From assembly GCA_018613055.1 (NCBI GenBank), contig JAGGQZ010000017.1:223614-287613 (forward strand): a stretch of DNA of 64,000 nt. The letters are read 5' to 3'. This document shows positions 45,301 to 53,251 of the stretch, piece after piece. Numbering within the stretch: position 1 is the first letter of the stretch; each line of letters begins with the position of its first letter. The stretch is from Chryseobacterium sp. ISL-80 (GTDB lineage Bacteria > Bacillota > Bacilli > Bacillales > Cytobacillaceae). Made by a program: the position numbers and the translations under genes. The notes beneath the pieces were generated by a model, which saw only the letters and a list, made by a program, of their open reading frames with translations, was not told the DNA's origin and searched no databases.

Positions 45301-45406
45301 CAAACACCAGGGCCATTTTGAAAAAAGCGCTCCGCTGTTCCTGCTGTTTGATGATCGTAAACTGTCAGCAAATCTGTTGAAAAAGCTGAGAAGAGTTCAA
45401 TTTTAA
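42362..45406 (+). CDS. Large GNAT acetyltransferase fused to a beta-sandwich module
   Basis: 1014 residues. The N-terminal GNAT domain (about 1-160) has the acetyl-CoA binding loop VRPDYQGHKIGKKLV and the LYTWAGNTKAVPLYKKCGF ending. The rest (about 180-1014) is an unassigned beta-rich region with bacterial Ig-like stretches (270-430) and a large C-terminal part resembling carbohydrate-active beta-sandwich folds (NPWAGGM, YVQYYLLLPGVPVVASFAEVV). No signal peptide, so it is cytoplasmic. GAGAGGAG site. Followed 11 nt later by an amidohydrolase, suggesting a shared substrate. Confidence 0.85.
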   Translation: MDVTQLNKVIQIEKYHEGLAAGVAKMWNLSRDGWGGDTRVMTEEQVKKKEANSDNIELYLALDGEEVVGYCGLSEYKEDTGSLYIPLLNVRPDYQGHKIGKKLVLQALEKTVELGWPRLDLYTWAGNTKAVPLYKKCGFFWEDRDDSTHLMNFIPQVLNTPLLQPVFEKLNWYEDSTRMIDVKPDGIKENGFTFYEYSWQNGNTNARVQFERTSRGMSLVETDDFLLEMKMADHEIIQEEERKFEIRIVNKSGEPLSFKASGGAEDRISYQLDSDLVVHDESTISAAFTVRKGEEPSNWRTHPSVNATVLVNGLACELKLGVFPIDPAKIEASYSGNLSFLNKETTIQVEVKNNLRDDAAFLLQFPDTKQVVLEHDTYRVNVPASGRKTITIPLTVKEHGYYNPELKITAIKENGDQLIFEQNISVPFKGLGEKFGGEAKDFWHIFNGLGQINVRKRDLLTTAARNAKRQQPFAFLTPKLGKPYSLEFTKKSPESVTWEANDDSIDLKIKLESGEMEGLILNQTYRLFGDGLVHTWAEIENRGTVVHENVAFSQPVYQEIEEAYFPLDNQVVHFSGNRIIEFGDLDSKMITGNWYFSEGSSGPIGLSWSEKSNAAPEGWQFVIEDQFGKMEPGAKAVSETITLSLGAFQNFEEFIAYAKQTPIIKKPETTAEFGFQAEQLVVRPDAEPTFTLKTYRNSYLDGTLAVGNESHAITSDLEKTAYSLTSQLQWNPISIIDASYEGNGTEARFLEMLLSPAGTVSSGIEGGGFTVDNGVIKMKADPDFYPGIFSLQVNGQEWLAHSYPEPKAKSWWNPWAGGMKTAPYGINTFSLLKESSTASVVERKDNDGNKWIGLAITTEFKEHKDWNGVQYVQYYLLLPGVPVVASFAEVVNDGGKNISKEVWMTDIFAGADNLADFSISVDEGKTMRSYQAGSEEIPLLLDGDSYFESIHSPEKLYLIPNNDAGITEAYTNKEVLQLASKHQGHFEKSAPLFLLFDDRKLSANLLKKLRRVQF

Positions 45407-45417
45407 AAGGAGAAAAT

Positions 45418-46272
45418 ATGAAAATCATCGATGCCCATATCCATCTATCAAAAATAAAATCCTTTTATGAAACAGCCGAGAAGCTGTCGTTCGTCGACTA
45501 TTCCGCTTCCGGCATCCTTCAGGAGTTCAATGAGGCCAATGTGGTTCTCGGGATTGGCATGGGGCTGACCGAAACCGACAAGATGGGGTTTCCGGATTAT
45601 GAAGCCCGGACGCCGATGGGCTTGGATTTGGAGGATGAGGTCCCAGCTAATATCTTCTGGTGTGCCGGGGTGAATCCATACGACCTTGATGAGACAGCCC
45701 TCACCCGACTTGAGGCTGAATTGCAGAATCCGAAGACAGTCGGGATCAAGATTTATCTTGGATACTATCCGTTTTATGCCTATGACGATGTGTACGAACC
45801 CGTCTATAAGCTGGCAGCAAAATACCAGCTCCCGGTCGTTTTCCATACTGGCGATACGTATTCTGAACGCGGCTATCTGAAGTATTCCCATCCGATGGCC
45901 ATTGACGAGGTTGCGGTCAATAATCGTGATATCAATTTCATGATGGCCCATTTCGGGGATCCATGGACGCTGACAGGTGCGGAAATCATCTATAAGAATC
46001 CGAATGTTTTTGCCGATCTGTCAGGATTGATCGTCGGGACGAAGGAGGCTTTGGATAAGCGAAGCCAGGGGCGTTTCCTCGACCACCTGCGCCACGCACT
46101 GGAATTCGCCGATTCCTACGATAAACTTCTGTTCGGCACAGACTGGCCGCTCATCCCGATTGGACCGTACATCGATTTTATCAAGGACCTGATCCCGCCG
46201 GAGCATCATGAGGATGTATTTTACAATAACGCCCTCAAGGTGTTTCCGAAAATCAAGCCGTTTGTTGAGTAG
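45418..46272 (+). CDS. Amidohydrolase-family metal-dependent hydrolase
   Basis: 284-residue TIM-barrel amidohydrolase (amidohydrolase 2 type). Metal-ligand and catalytic positions are HIH in IIDAHIHLS, His in PVVFHTG, His in MMAHFGD and Asp in LLFGTDWPL. Substrate unknown; gene coupling suggests it processes the product or substrate of the GNAT fusion. AAGGAG site. Confidence 0.9.
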   Translation: MKIIDAHIHLSKIKSFYETAEKLSFVDYSASGILQEFNEANVVLGIGMGLTETDKMGFPDYEARTPMGLDLEDEVPANIFWCAGVNPYDLDETALTRLEAELQNPKTVGIKIYLGYYPFYAYDDVYEPVYKLAAKYQLPVVFHTGDTYSERGYLKYSHPMAIDEVAVNNRDINFMMAHFGDPWTLTGAEIIYKNPNVFADLSGLIVGTKEALDKRSQGRFLDHLRHALEFADSYDKLLFGTDWPLIPIGPYIDFIKDLIPPEHHEDVFYNNALKVFPKIKPFVE

Positions 46273-46310
46273 AGAAATCGTTCAGTAAGTAGATTATTTC
46301 CTATAAAACA

Positions 46311-46350
46311 CGAAAAAGTCCCGTTACCGCTATGGTAATGGGACTTTTAT
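46311..46350. terminator. Bidirectional terminator between convergent genes
   Basis: AAAAGTCCC and TTACC pair with GGTAA and GGGACTTTT around GCTAT, with A/T runs on both sides. Confidence 0.85.
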
Positions 46351-46352
46351 GA

Positions 46353-47312
46353 TTAAAGATATCTTTGAAGCCAGGAAGTCAGATGTTTAACTGCCTCTGG
46401 GTGGATCGGTTTGCCGATTGTTTTTAAATAATCTTTCTTATAGGTTGATGGAGTCATTGGTGTTAGCTGCTCCTTCAGGCCATGGTCCATGTTTTCGACA
46501 ACATGGATTTCATGTTCACCCTGGACAAATTGCTCAATGCGCTTCAACTTTTCAGGATTGGCCTGGAAATCTTTTGCGCCATTGATCGCCAGTACAGGAC
46601 ACGTCACTTTCGCCAAAGCCGCTTCGATATCAAGCGCAAAATGCTCCCTGAAATACTTGGCCGGCATCTTGATGAAGCCCAGTGTTTTCGTCACATCTTT
46701 ATCGGATTGAATCATTTTTTGGTAGGTTCCCTGTGCTTGCTTTTCAGCTTTATCGAGGGTGTTGAACGTTTTGATGATGAAGCCCTGGATACCCTTCTTT
46801 TCTCTCATCTCTTCGAAAAGCAGCTGTCTTTGCCGATCCAGCGCTTCCTTAAGCGTTTCACCGCCGCCGGAAAGGAGGACAAGTCCTGCTGCAGGCCTGA
46901 TTGCGTTCAGGGCCGTACCCACCATGCATCCTTCGCTATGTCCCATGATGATGAACTTGCTTCCGTCGACCTTCGGGTGAGCCGCCAGCATATCCAGCGC
47001 TGCTTCCCCATCCTTCAGTGCATCAGAGAGCCCGGCAGCATGGTAATTCCCTTCACTTTCGCCAACCCCTCTTTTATCATAGCGGAACGTGGCAAAGCCA
47101 AGTGAAGTGCACAACTCCGCCAAATCCTTATAAAGGTTGAATTTGAATTTCCCATTCGGTGTGCTGCCATCACGATTCAATTTGCCTGACCCCGGAAGAA
47201 ACATAATGGTTGGATAAGTTTCCTTCCCCGAATCTGGCACTAATAATGTTCCTTTTAACATCACATCACTCTTAAATGCGATTTCCTCTTTAACCATCTG
47301 GACGTTCATCAT
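46353..47312 (-). CDS. Alpha/beta hydrolase
   Basis: Serine hydrolase of 319 residues. Oxyanion region MFLPGSGKLNRDGS, nucleophile elbow GHSEG, DKRGVGESEG strand-loop and late catalytic His in ENMDHGLKEQ are visible, with Asp in INGAKDFQANP. It begins within the last codons of the regulator gene, so the two are co-translated. Esterase or peptidase-like role; substrate unknown. Confidence 0.9.
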   Translation of the reverse strand: MMNVQMVKEEIAFKSDVMLKGTLLVPDSGKETYPTIMFLPGSGKLNRDGSTPNGKFKFNLYKDLAELCTSLGFATFRYDKRGVGESEGNYHAAGLSDALKDGEAALDMLAAHPKVDGSKFIIMGHSEGCMVGTALNAIRPAAGLVLLSGGGETLKEALDRQRQLLFEEMREKKGIQGFIIKTFNTLDKAEKQAQGTYQKMIQSDKDVTKTLGFIKMPAKYFREHFALDIEAALAKVTCPVLAINGAKDFQANPEKLKRIEQFVQGEHEIHVVENMDHGLKEQLTPMTPSTYKKDYLKTIGKPIHPEAVKHLTSWLQRYL

Positions 47313-47862
47313 CCTTTTTCCCCTCTTCAATTGGATTATGGGTTGTTAAAATATTGGTCACGGTCCGTTTCTTCCTGTCTGGTGTTTCTTCATTGTGGAG
47401 TAGCGGCGTGATCAATTCGACGTACTTCCTGATAAACTCACTATATTCCTCATCGCTCGCATATAGACTTGCCGTCCTGAAGCTCGCCATGTCCTTTTGG
47501 AAATCGTAATTTGGCTGGCGGATATAGGACTCGAAATCCATCAATACATTCGCCATGAACTTAATGAAATAGTCCAGATGCTCATCCGGTCCGGCTTTAA
47601 GCACCTCTTCCCTTGAAACAACTTCATTATTTTTAGGCAAGGCATACACTTTCTCAAGCGTTCCTCTTACCTGGTTTTCCTCTACTACTTCAATGATTTT
47701 TCCATCAAGCAGCTTTTTCAAATGGCGGTACAAAGTCGCCTGTGGCACCTCCGGCAGCTTCTCGGCAATCTGCTGGACTGTTTTCCTCCTCCCGCTTGAT
47801 AGCGTGTGAAGAACCTTCATTCGTACTGGATGTAAAATCAAATCTGCTTTCGTTTCCTTCAT
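47290..47862 (-). CDS. Winged-helix transcriptional regulator
   Basis: 190 residues. The N-terminal ArsR/PadR-like helix-turn-helix (LHPVRMKVLHTLSSGRRKTVQQIAEKLPEVPQATLYRHLKKL) is followed by an unassigned C-terminal effector domain. A GTG at 47871 overlaps the AGGTG ribosome site; the ATG at 47862 is preferred. Probably controls itself and the hydrolase through the palindrome upstream. Confidence 0.88.
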   Translation of the reverse strand: MKETKADLILHPVRMKVLHTLSSGRRKTVQQIAEKLPEVPQATLYRHLKKLLDGKIIEVVEENQVRGTLEKVYALPKNNEVVSREEVLKAGPDEHLDYFIKFMANVLMDFESYIRQPNYDFQKDMASFRTASLYASDEEYSEFIRKYVELITPLLHNEETPDRKKRTVTNILTTHNPIEEGKKDDERPDG

Positions 47863-47894
47863 CGTGATCACCTGCTGTATTATAGATTGCGATT

Positions 47895-47918
47895 ATTATC
47901 ATTATCAATAATGATAAT
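47895..47918. promoter_or_regulatory. Palindromic operator upstream of the hydrolase regulator
   Basis: Eleven-bp arms ATTATCATTAT and ATAATGATAAT separated by CA, about 33 nt upstream of the regulator start. Confidence 0.65.
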
Positions 47919-48013
47919 ATAATTCCTTTTGAAAATATTGTCAATATTGTTTAGTAAATTCAATAAAAATTTATTTGGTTCGAGATGGACGGATTTTTTC
48001 TATATGATTGTTT

Positions 48014-48175
48014 GTCATGATTTGGATGATAGACATTTTTTTCGTCGTTTCCCTGATTTTTGTCCTTCATGGCTTCGATGATGGACACTTTTTTCGTCGT
48101 TTCCCTGATTTTTGTCCGTCATGACGTCGATGATGGACACTTTCTTCGTTTTTTCTCTTATTTTTGTCCGTCATA
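48014..48175. repeat. Three tandem copies of a second 52-bp repeat
   Basis: Equivalent positions at 48014, 48066, 48114 and 48166 keep an exact 52-bp register; e.g. the TCAT of the unit recurs at 48015 and 48067, and GTCC at 48062, 48114 and 48166. The unit contains CGATGATGGACACTTTTTTC and GTCGTTTCCCTG. Unrelated in sequence to the array at 41.5 kb. The gap 47919-48013 is AT-rich with nothing else recognisable. Confidence 0.92.
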
Positions 48176-48214
48176 AGCTGCAACTGGTGTGTCCACCACG
48201 CCATAGCCCAATAA

Positions 48215-48256
48215 AAAAAACTCCCACTAGATTTCAATCCGGAAGGAGTTTTCAAT
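48215..48256 (-). terminator. Terminator after the AspT-like transporter gene
   Basis: AAAACTCC pairs with GGGAGTTTT around a long loop, followed by a T run on the minus strand. Confidence 0.72.
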
Positions 48257-48259
48257 TAT

Positions 48260-49858
48260 TTATAAAAAGAAAATCAAAACCTGTGATGCAATCGCGACTG
48301 AAATCAGCGCGAATGGATAGGCGGCGGCATAGGCGATGGATGGGTCTTCGGAGTCCATCAGCTGGTTGGCTGCGCCAAGTCCGGGTGTGCTTGTCATTCC
48401 GCCGCATAATGCGCCTAATGAGTGAATGATGCTGAGCCGGAAAAGCTTTCTTGCGATGAAAAAGCCGGCGACTACTGGCAGGATTGTGATGATTGCACCG
48501 CCGATGACGAGATTGAAGCCTTCCTGCTGGATGACCTGGACGATACCTTTTCCGGCGGTTGTACCTGCTCCTGCAAGGAATAGGACTAGACCAATATCAC
48601 GGATGACCTGATTCGACGGCTGGTAATAGCGGGCATGGATTGGTCCCAGTCTTCCGAAGTGGCCGATGATCAGGGCAATGAATAAAGGTCCACCGGCGAC
48701 GCCGAATGTGATGGTCCCTAGTTTCGGGAAGTGAATCGGCACCATCCCGGCAAGTACGCCGAGCAGCAGTACGAGACTCAACGATAAAATATGGATATTG
48801 GTCACTGTCAGTTTTTTTCTGCTGAACAGTTTTTCGACGTCATCCAACCGGTCTTTGCTGCTGACCAGCGTCAGGACATCGCCGCGTTCAAGGCGCCATT
48901 TTGGATTCTGGTTGAATTCGAAACCGCCTCGTTCAACTCTTGTGACTGTGACACCGTATTTGCGTCTTAATTCAAGTTCCTTGATCGTCTTCCCAATCAA
49001 TTCAAGCGCATCCACGGTCACTTTGCGAAGCTCTACATTGTCATGGTTTACCGTGTTCGTCTCCACTTCACGGCCGATATCTTCGCAAAGCTTTTTCAAA
49101 TCGTTTGGCAATCCGACAGCGACTAGCCTGTCCCCCACCAGAATAACGGTATCATTAAGAGCAATGATATTCCGGTCGCCGCGGATGACCCGGCTGATGA
49201 CGACCGAATTGTTCCGATTAAACTTGAGCTCTTTTAGCGTTCGTTTGTTAATAGAAGGGCTGGTCACCTCTATCGTCATGACCTCGGGCGACTCATCATT
49301 GCGGACAGGGCCTGATTTCTTTTTCAGATCCTCCGCCAGATCGGCCTTCAGCACGCGCGGCAATAGCTGCACGAACAGCACCACTGCCAGGACGCCAAAT
49401 GGGTAGGCAATCCCGTAGCCGACAGACGCAAGCGGATCGCCAGTGGCCTGAAGTGCGGCAGCAAGACCTGGTGTACTTGTCAGCGCACCGGTCATGATGC
49501 CGATGCTCAATGCCGGCGACAGATGGAACAGCTTGGACACAATAATCGTCGTAATCGAAGCAACCAGAACGATCAGCAAGCTGATGATGCCAAACACAAT
49601 TCCACTCGTTTTCATCATCCGGAAAAAGCGCGGTCCTGCTGACAAGCCCACTGCCACGATGAATAAGCCAAGTCCCAGCTGCTGGATGACCGCTGACACC
49701 TGATAGCCGAAATGTCCGAACACCATAGCTGCCAGCAATACACCAGACGTTCCGAGACTAAGTCCTCGTATTTTAATTTCCCCTAGTGCAGAGCCGAGAA
49801 ATAAGATCACAAATAATAAAATTAACGGTTCCTCAAGCAAACCTTTTATGCCGTCCAC
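48260..49858 (-). CDS. AspT/YidE-type transporter with two RCK_C domains
   Basis: 532 residues in the aspartate:alanine exchanger-like layout. An N-terminal membrane domain (about 5-160) and a C-terminal one (about 355-532) contain related motifs (MTGALTSTPGLAAALQATGDP and CGGMTSTPGLGAANQLMDSEDP). Between them sit two TrkA-C/RCK_C regulatory domains (about 190-340). The upstream frame begins at 49942, but a GTG at 49858 has a GGAGG site 8 nt upstream. Substrate unknown. Confidence 0.87.
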   Translation of the reverse strand: MDGIKGLLEEPLILLFVILFLGSALGEIKIRGLSLGTSGVLLAAMVFGHFGYQVSAVIQQLGLGLFIVAVGLSAGPRFFRMMKTSGIVFGIISLLIVLVASITTIIVSKLFHLSPALSIGIMTGALTSTPGLAAALQATGDPLASVGYGIAYPFGVLAVVLFVQLLPRVLKADLAEDLKKKSGPVRNDESPEVMTIEVTSPSINKRTLKELKFNRNNSVVISRVIRGDRNIIALNDTVILVGDRLVAVGLPNDLKKLCEDIGREVETNTVNHDNVELRKVTVDALELIGKTIKELELRRKYGVTVTRVERGGFEFNQNPKWRLERGDVLTLVSSKDRLDDVEKLFSRKKLTVTNIHILSLSLVLLLGVLAGMVPIHFPKLGTITFGVAGGPLFIALIIGHFGRLGPIHARYYQPSNQVIRDIGLVLFLAGAGTTAGKGIVQVIQQEGFNLVIGGAIITILPVVAGFFIARKLFRLSIIHSLGALCGGMTSTPGLGAANQLMDSEDPSIAYAAAYPFALISVAIASQVLIFFL

Positions 49859-50100
49859 AGATGATTCCTCCAAATAGTACGTTTGTGAAAATCTACACAA
49901 CATAGAATAGCACGACAAATGGCCATTTCCTAACCAAGACATTGACGAATTTATTACAAAAACAACATCCCTTTGGTGAAAACGTTTTTCTTTGCATTTT
50001 CCTCCAGGGAGTGTAACATAAACGAAAATTATTGAAGTTTGAGTTTAAAATTGCGAGGAACCTTCTCTTTTAAAAGCCGATTTTTCGTGCTGCCGAACTT

Positions 50101-50229
50101 TTTATAGCGGAAGTTTAATTTATATAGCGACTTTTTGTCTTTTATAGCGAGTTTTCTATTTATATAGCGACTTTTCCACTTTTATAGCGACTTTTTCATT
50201 TTTATAGCGACTTTTTCATTTATATAGCG
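50101..50229. repeat. Seven-unit 20-bp tandem array (TTTATAGCGACTTTTTCATT)
   Basis: Units begin every 20 bp at 50101, 50121, 50141, 50161, 50181, 50201 and a partial at 50221. The core TATAGCGA is nearly invariant, and two adjacent units (50181 and 50201) are identical. The rest of the 430-nt gap (49859-50100) shows no gene. Confidence 0.93.
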
Positions 50230-50260
50230 AATTGGAAAAAAATGCGGATTTTTTCCAATT
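50230..50260. repeat. Inverted repeat beside the tandem array
   Basis: Twelve-bp arms AATTGGAAAAAA and TTTTTTCCAATT around a 7-nt loop, directly after the last array unit. Confidence 0.75.
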
Positions 50261-50288
50261 AAAAAAGAGACTCTAAATTGAGTCTCTT
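50256..50288 (-). terminator. Terminator of the siderophore-importer operon
   Basis: AAGAGACTC/GAGTCTCTT stem with a 6-nt loop, followed by TTTTTTAATT on the minus strand. Confidence 0.9.
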
Positions 50289-50589
50289 ACATCACTTCAT
50301 AAACATCCTGGGAGGATTCGAGGATATAGTCTGGCTTTGGCTGGACCATTTTAGCTTTGTGTCCGGCGATATGGTCGGGATGCTTCTCCCAATTTTTCCA
50401 GTCCTGTTCTGCTTGCCAGCTGATCATCACCAGGACTTCTTCATCGCCTCGGCGGCTTTTTTTTACGAGAACCTGTTTATCAAGGAAGCCGGGCTGCTTT
50501 TCAATCAGCATGCCCTTTTTCGAAAAGCGTTCAACCACCTGGCCGGAATGTCCCTCTTTCACAAGCAACCTCTTCATTTGATAAAACAT
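50287..50589 (-). CDS. IsdG/HmoA-type heme-degrading monooxygenase
   Basis: 100-residue ferredoxin-like ABM-fold protein. FLDKQVLVKKSRRGDEEVLVMISWQAEQDWKNWEKHPDH carries the Trp and His expected in heme monooxygenases. It would release iron from heme. The ATG overlaps the lipoprotein stop (TAATG). Last gene of a Fur-boxed iron operon, which supports the call. Confidence 0.83.
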   Translation of the reverse strand: MFYQMKRLLVKEGHSGQVVERFSKKGMLIEKQPGFLDKQVLVKKSRRGDEEVLVMISWQAEQDWKNWEKHPDHIAGHKAKMVQPKPDYILESSQDVYEVM

Positions 50590-51524
50590 TACAATGCCGA
50601 CCTCACTTCTTCGATCATTGACTTTAGTGACTGCAAACCGCCGCCGCTTAGGTACCAGTTGGTTCCGTCCAGGTAAATGACCTTTCCATTTTTAAAAGCG
50701 TCTGTCTTTTTCACGAGCTCGTTTTCGATGGTTTCCTTCGCGCCGACTTCGCCTCCTACAGCTGCGGTGCGGTCGATGACGAACAAAATTCCTGGGTTTT
50801 TCTCAAGGATGTATTCGAATGTGATGCTCTGGCCGTGGGTGGATGCTTCGATTTTTTCATCTGCTGCCTTGAAGCCGAACTCATCGTGGATGAATCCGTA
50901 ACGTGACCCGGAGCCATATGCACTTACCTTTCCTTCATTCGCGAGCACGAGCAATGCTTTTTCATCTGCAGCGGATGCTTCTTTATTGATTTCATCGACA
51001 CTTGCATTAATGACCGCCAATTTATCAGCAACAACATCATCTTTATCAAAAATTTCGCCGATCAGCTTCATGTTCTTTTCAAAAGAGAACATGTAATTCG
51101 TGTAGTCCATGCCGACAAATACGGTTGGAGCGATTTCTGCGAACTGATCATACAGTTCCGCCTGTCTTGCGGAAATGAAGATGACGTCAGGCTTCATGGC
51201 ATGTATGGCTTCAAAATCAGGCTCCTTCAGGCTGCCGACATTCGTATATTCCTTGCCTGCATATTTCTCTAGGTACTCAGGAACGATTGCCTGTGGAACA
51301 CCGGTCACCTTCACATCCAGCTCATCAAGTGTATCCAGCACACCGAAATCGAAAACGACTACTTTTTCTGGATTCTTTTTGACTGTAGCTTCCCCGTACT
51401 CATGCTTGATGGTCATTTCCTTTGTTTCTCCAGCTGATGCTGTTTCTGCTTTTTCCTCAGAGCCACAAGCTGCCAATGCGAATAACATCGATAAAACTAA
51501 AGCAAATTGATAGATTTTTTTCAT
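50589..51524 (-). CDS. yclQ: YclQ-like siderophore-binding lipoprotein
   Basis: Lipobox ALAACGSE (Cys20) marks a membrane-anchored binding protein. NPEKVVVFDFGVLDTLDEL, FISARQAELY, ASTHGQSITFEYI and YLDGTNWYLSGGGLQSLKSMI match YclQ, the petrobactin-binding protein of B. subtilis, over the full 311 residues. Captures ferric petrobactin or related catecholates outside the cell. Confidence 0.92.
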   Translation of the reverse strand: MKKIYQFALVLSMLFALAACGSEEKAETASAGETKEMTIKHEYGEATVKKNPEKVVVFDFGVLDTLDELDVKVTGVPQAIVPEYLEKYAGKEYTNVGSLKEPDFEAIHAMKPDVIFISARQAELYDQFAEIAPTVFVGMDYTNYMFSFEKNMKLIGEIFDKDDVVADKLAVINASVDEINKEASAADEKALLVLANEGKVSAYGSGSRYGFIHDEFGFKAADEKIEASTHGQSITFEYILEKNPGILFVIDRTAAVGGEVGAKETIENELVKKTDAFKNGKVIYLDGTNWYLSGGGLQSLKSMIEEVRSAL

Positions 51525-51542
51525 GGTATTTCTCCCCTTTTA

Positions 51543-52304
51543 CTAAGAATTAAAATAAACGCAAATCCGGCAATTGTTCATTTCTTGGATTGGGATATCC
51601 ATATCGTAAATTTCTTTTAATGCGTCTGACTGGATGACTTCCCTTGTTGGGCCATCCTTGATGACTTTGCCATCCTTCAAGGCAACAATCCGGTCTGAAT
51701 ATACGGAAGCAAAATTGATGTCATGGAGGACGATGACGACCGTTTTTCCGAGATCATCGACCAGCTGGCGCAGGATTTTCATAATCTGGACGGAGTGCTT
51801 CATGTCCAGGTTGTTCAGCGGTTCATCAAGCAGGATATACTCGGTATCCTGGGCGATGACCATCGCGATGAATGCTCGCTGTTTTTGCCCACCAGATAAT
51901 TCATCCAGGTAACGGTCCTGCATATCCCTAAGGTGCATATAGTCGATCGCCTGGTCAACGAACCGCTCATCCTCATCGGTCAGCCTTCCCTTTGAATAGG
52001 GAAACCTTCCGAAAGAAACGAGTTCACGGATGGTCAGGCGGACATTCATGTAATTGGACTGTTTCAGGATCGAGACAACCTTCGAGAATTCATTCGACTT
52101 CATTTTCCTAACATCGGTCTGGTCGATGAGCACCTCTCCGGAATCAGCATCAAGCAGCCGGCTGACCATTGAAAGCAGCGTCGATTTCCCGGCGCCATTC
52201 GGACCGATGAACGAAGTGATCTGGCCTCTTTGGATGGTGACCGTCACATCCTCGACGACACTCTTCTTTCCGTAAAATTTGGACAGTGAACGAATTGAAA
52301 TCAT
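51543..52304 (-). CDS. yclP: YclP-like siderophore ABC ATPase
   Basis: 253-residue FepC-type ATPase: Walker A GPNGAGKST, signature LSGGQKQRAFIA and Walker B YILLDEPLNNLD. Overlaps the permease gene by 4 nt. Energises import with the two permeases and the binding lipoprotein. Confidence 0.94.
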   Translation of the reverse strand: MISIRSLSKFYGKKSVVEDVTVTIQRGQITSFIGPNGAGKSTLLSMVSRLLDADSGEVLIDQTDVRKMKSNEFSKVVSILKQSNYMNVRLTIRELVSFGRFPYSKGRLTDEDERFVDQAIDYMHLRDMQDRYLDELSGGQKQRAFIAMVIAQDTEYILLDEPLNNLDMKHSVQIMKILRQLVDDLGKTVVIVLHDINFASVYSDRIVALKDGKVIKDGPTREVIQSDALKEIYDMDIPIQEMNNCRICVYFNS

Positions 52305-53251
52305 GTTGATCGACTCTCCTTCAGCAGTAAGTAAATGAAATACACGCCTCCGATGAAATTGATGATGACACTAAGCGTGGTGGAAAACGTGAACACTCTT
52401 TCCACGATCCACTGGCCGCCAACCAGGGCAATCACACTGATTAAAATCGCACCGCTGATGAGGACGCTGTGTTTATAAGTTTTAAAAGCTTGATAGGATA
52501 GATTCGCAACAATCAAGCCCAAAAACGTCAGCGGTCCGACTAGGGCGGTGGACACCGAAATGAATACGGCAACGAGCACTAGCATTTTTTTTACGATAGA
52601 GTCATAGGGGACTCCAAGGTTAATCGCGTTCTCCCTGCCAAGTGACAGCACATCGAGATAGGGCGTGAACCTCCATGCATATAGGATCAGCAGGATGATC
52701 AAGGCAACCGCCAACCATACCAGATCCGTGTTGATATTATTGAAGCTCGCAAACATCCGGTCTTGCACAATCTGAAACTCGTTCGGGTCAATCAGCACCT
52801 GCAGGAAGGTCGTTATGCTTGAGAAAAACGTTCCGACGATGATACCCACCAGCAGCAAGAAGTAGATTGGCTGATTTCCTTTTTTAAAAAGAAGCCTGTA
52901 GAGCAGCAGGGCGAACACAACCATGATGGCCACTGTCAGAATGAAGTTCACCTGTTTATTGACGACTGTGACATGACCGGAACCAAGGAAGAAAATCAGC
53001 ACAGTCTGCAGCAGCATATAAAGCGAATCCAGTCCGATGATGCTTGGTGTCAGGATGAGGTTGTGGCTGATCGTCTGGAATACGACCGTTGAGTAGGCAA
53101 TCGCAATTCCGGTGATCAACATCGCCGCCACCTTGTAAGCCCGCCTTGGCAGAGCATAATCAAAGCTGCCATTGAGGTCATGGAATAAGTACAAGGCACT
53201 GGCACCAACAGCGAACAAAGCAAGGATGATTAATTTTACGGAATTACGCAT
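52301..53251 (-). CDS. yclO: YclO-like siderophore ABC permease
   Basis: FecCD-family permease of 316 residues with about nine to ten membrane helices. STALVGPLTFLGLIVANLSY is the conserved cytoplasmic coupling region. Pairs with the YclN-like permease; genes overlap by 8 nt. Confidence 0.93.
   Translation of the reverse strand: MRNSVKLIILALFAVGASALYLFHDLNGSFDYALPRRAYKVAAMLITGIAIAYSTVVFQTISHNLILTPSIIGLDSLYMLLQTVLIFFLGSGHVTVVNKQVNFILTVAIMVVFALLLYRLLFKKGNQPIYFLLLVGIIVGTFFSSITTFLQVLIDPNEFQIVQDRMFASFNNINTDLVWLAVALIILLILYAWRFTPYLDVLSLGRENAINLGVPYDSIVKKMLVLVAVFISVSTALVGPLTFLGLIVANLSYQAFKTYKHSVLISGAILISVIALVGGQWIVERVFTFSTTLSVIINFIGGVYFIYLLLKESRST

Noticed and set aside
47895-47918. Fur box upstream of the hydrolase regulator
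   Set aside because: It has the right letters but the arms are in the wrong orientation (ATTATCA...TGATAAT rather than TGATAAT...ATTATCA); more likely the local regulator's operator.
41452-48180. CRISPR array
   Set aside because: The tandem units are contiguous copies without unique spacers, and no cas genes are in the window.
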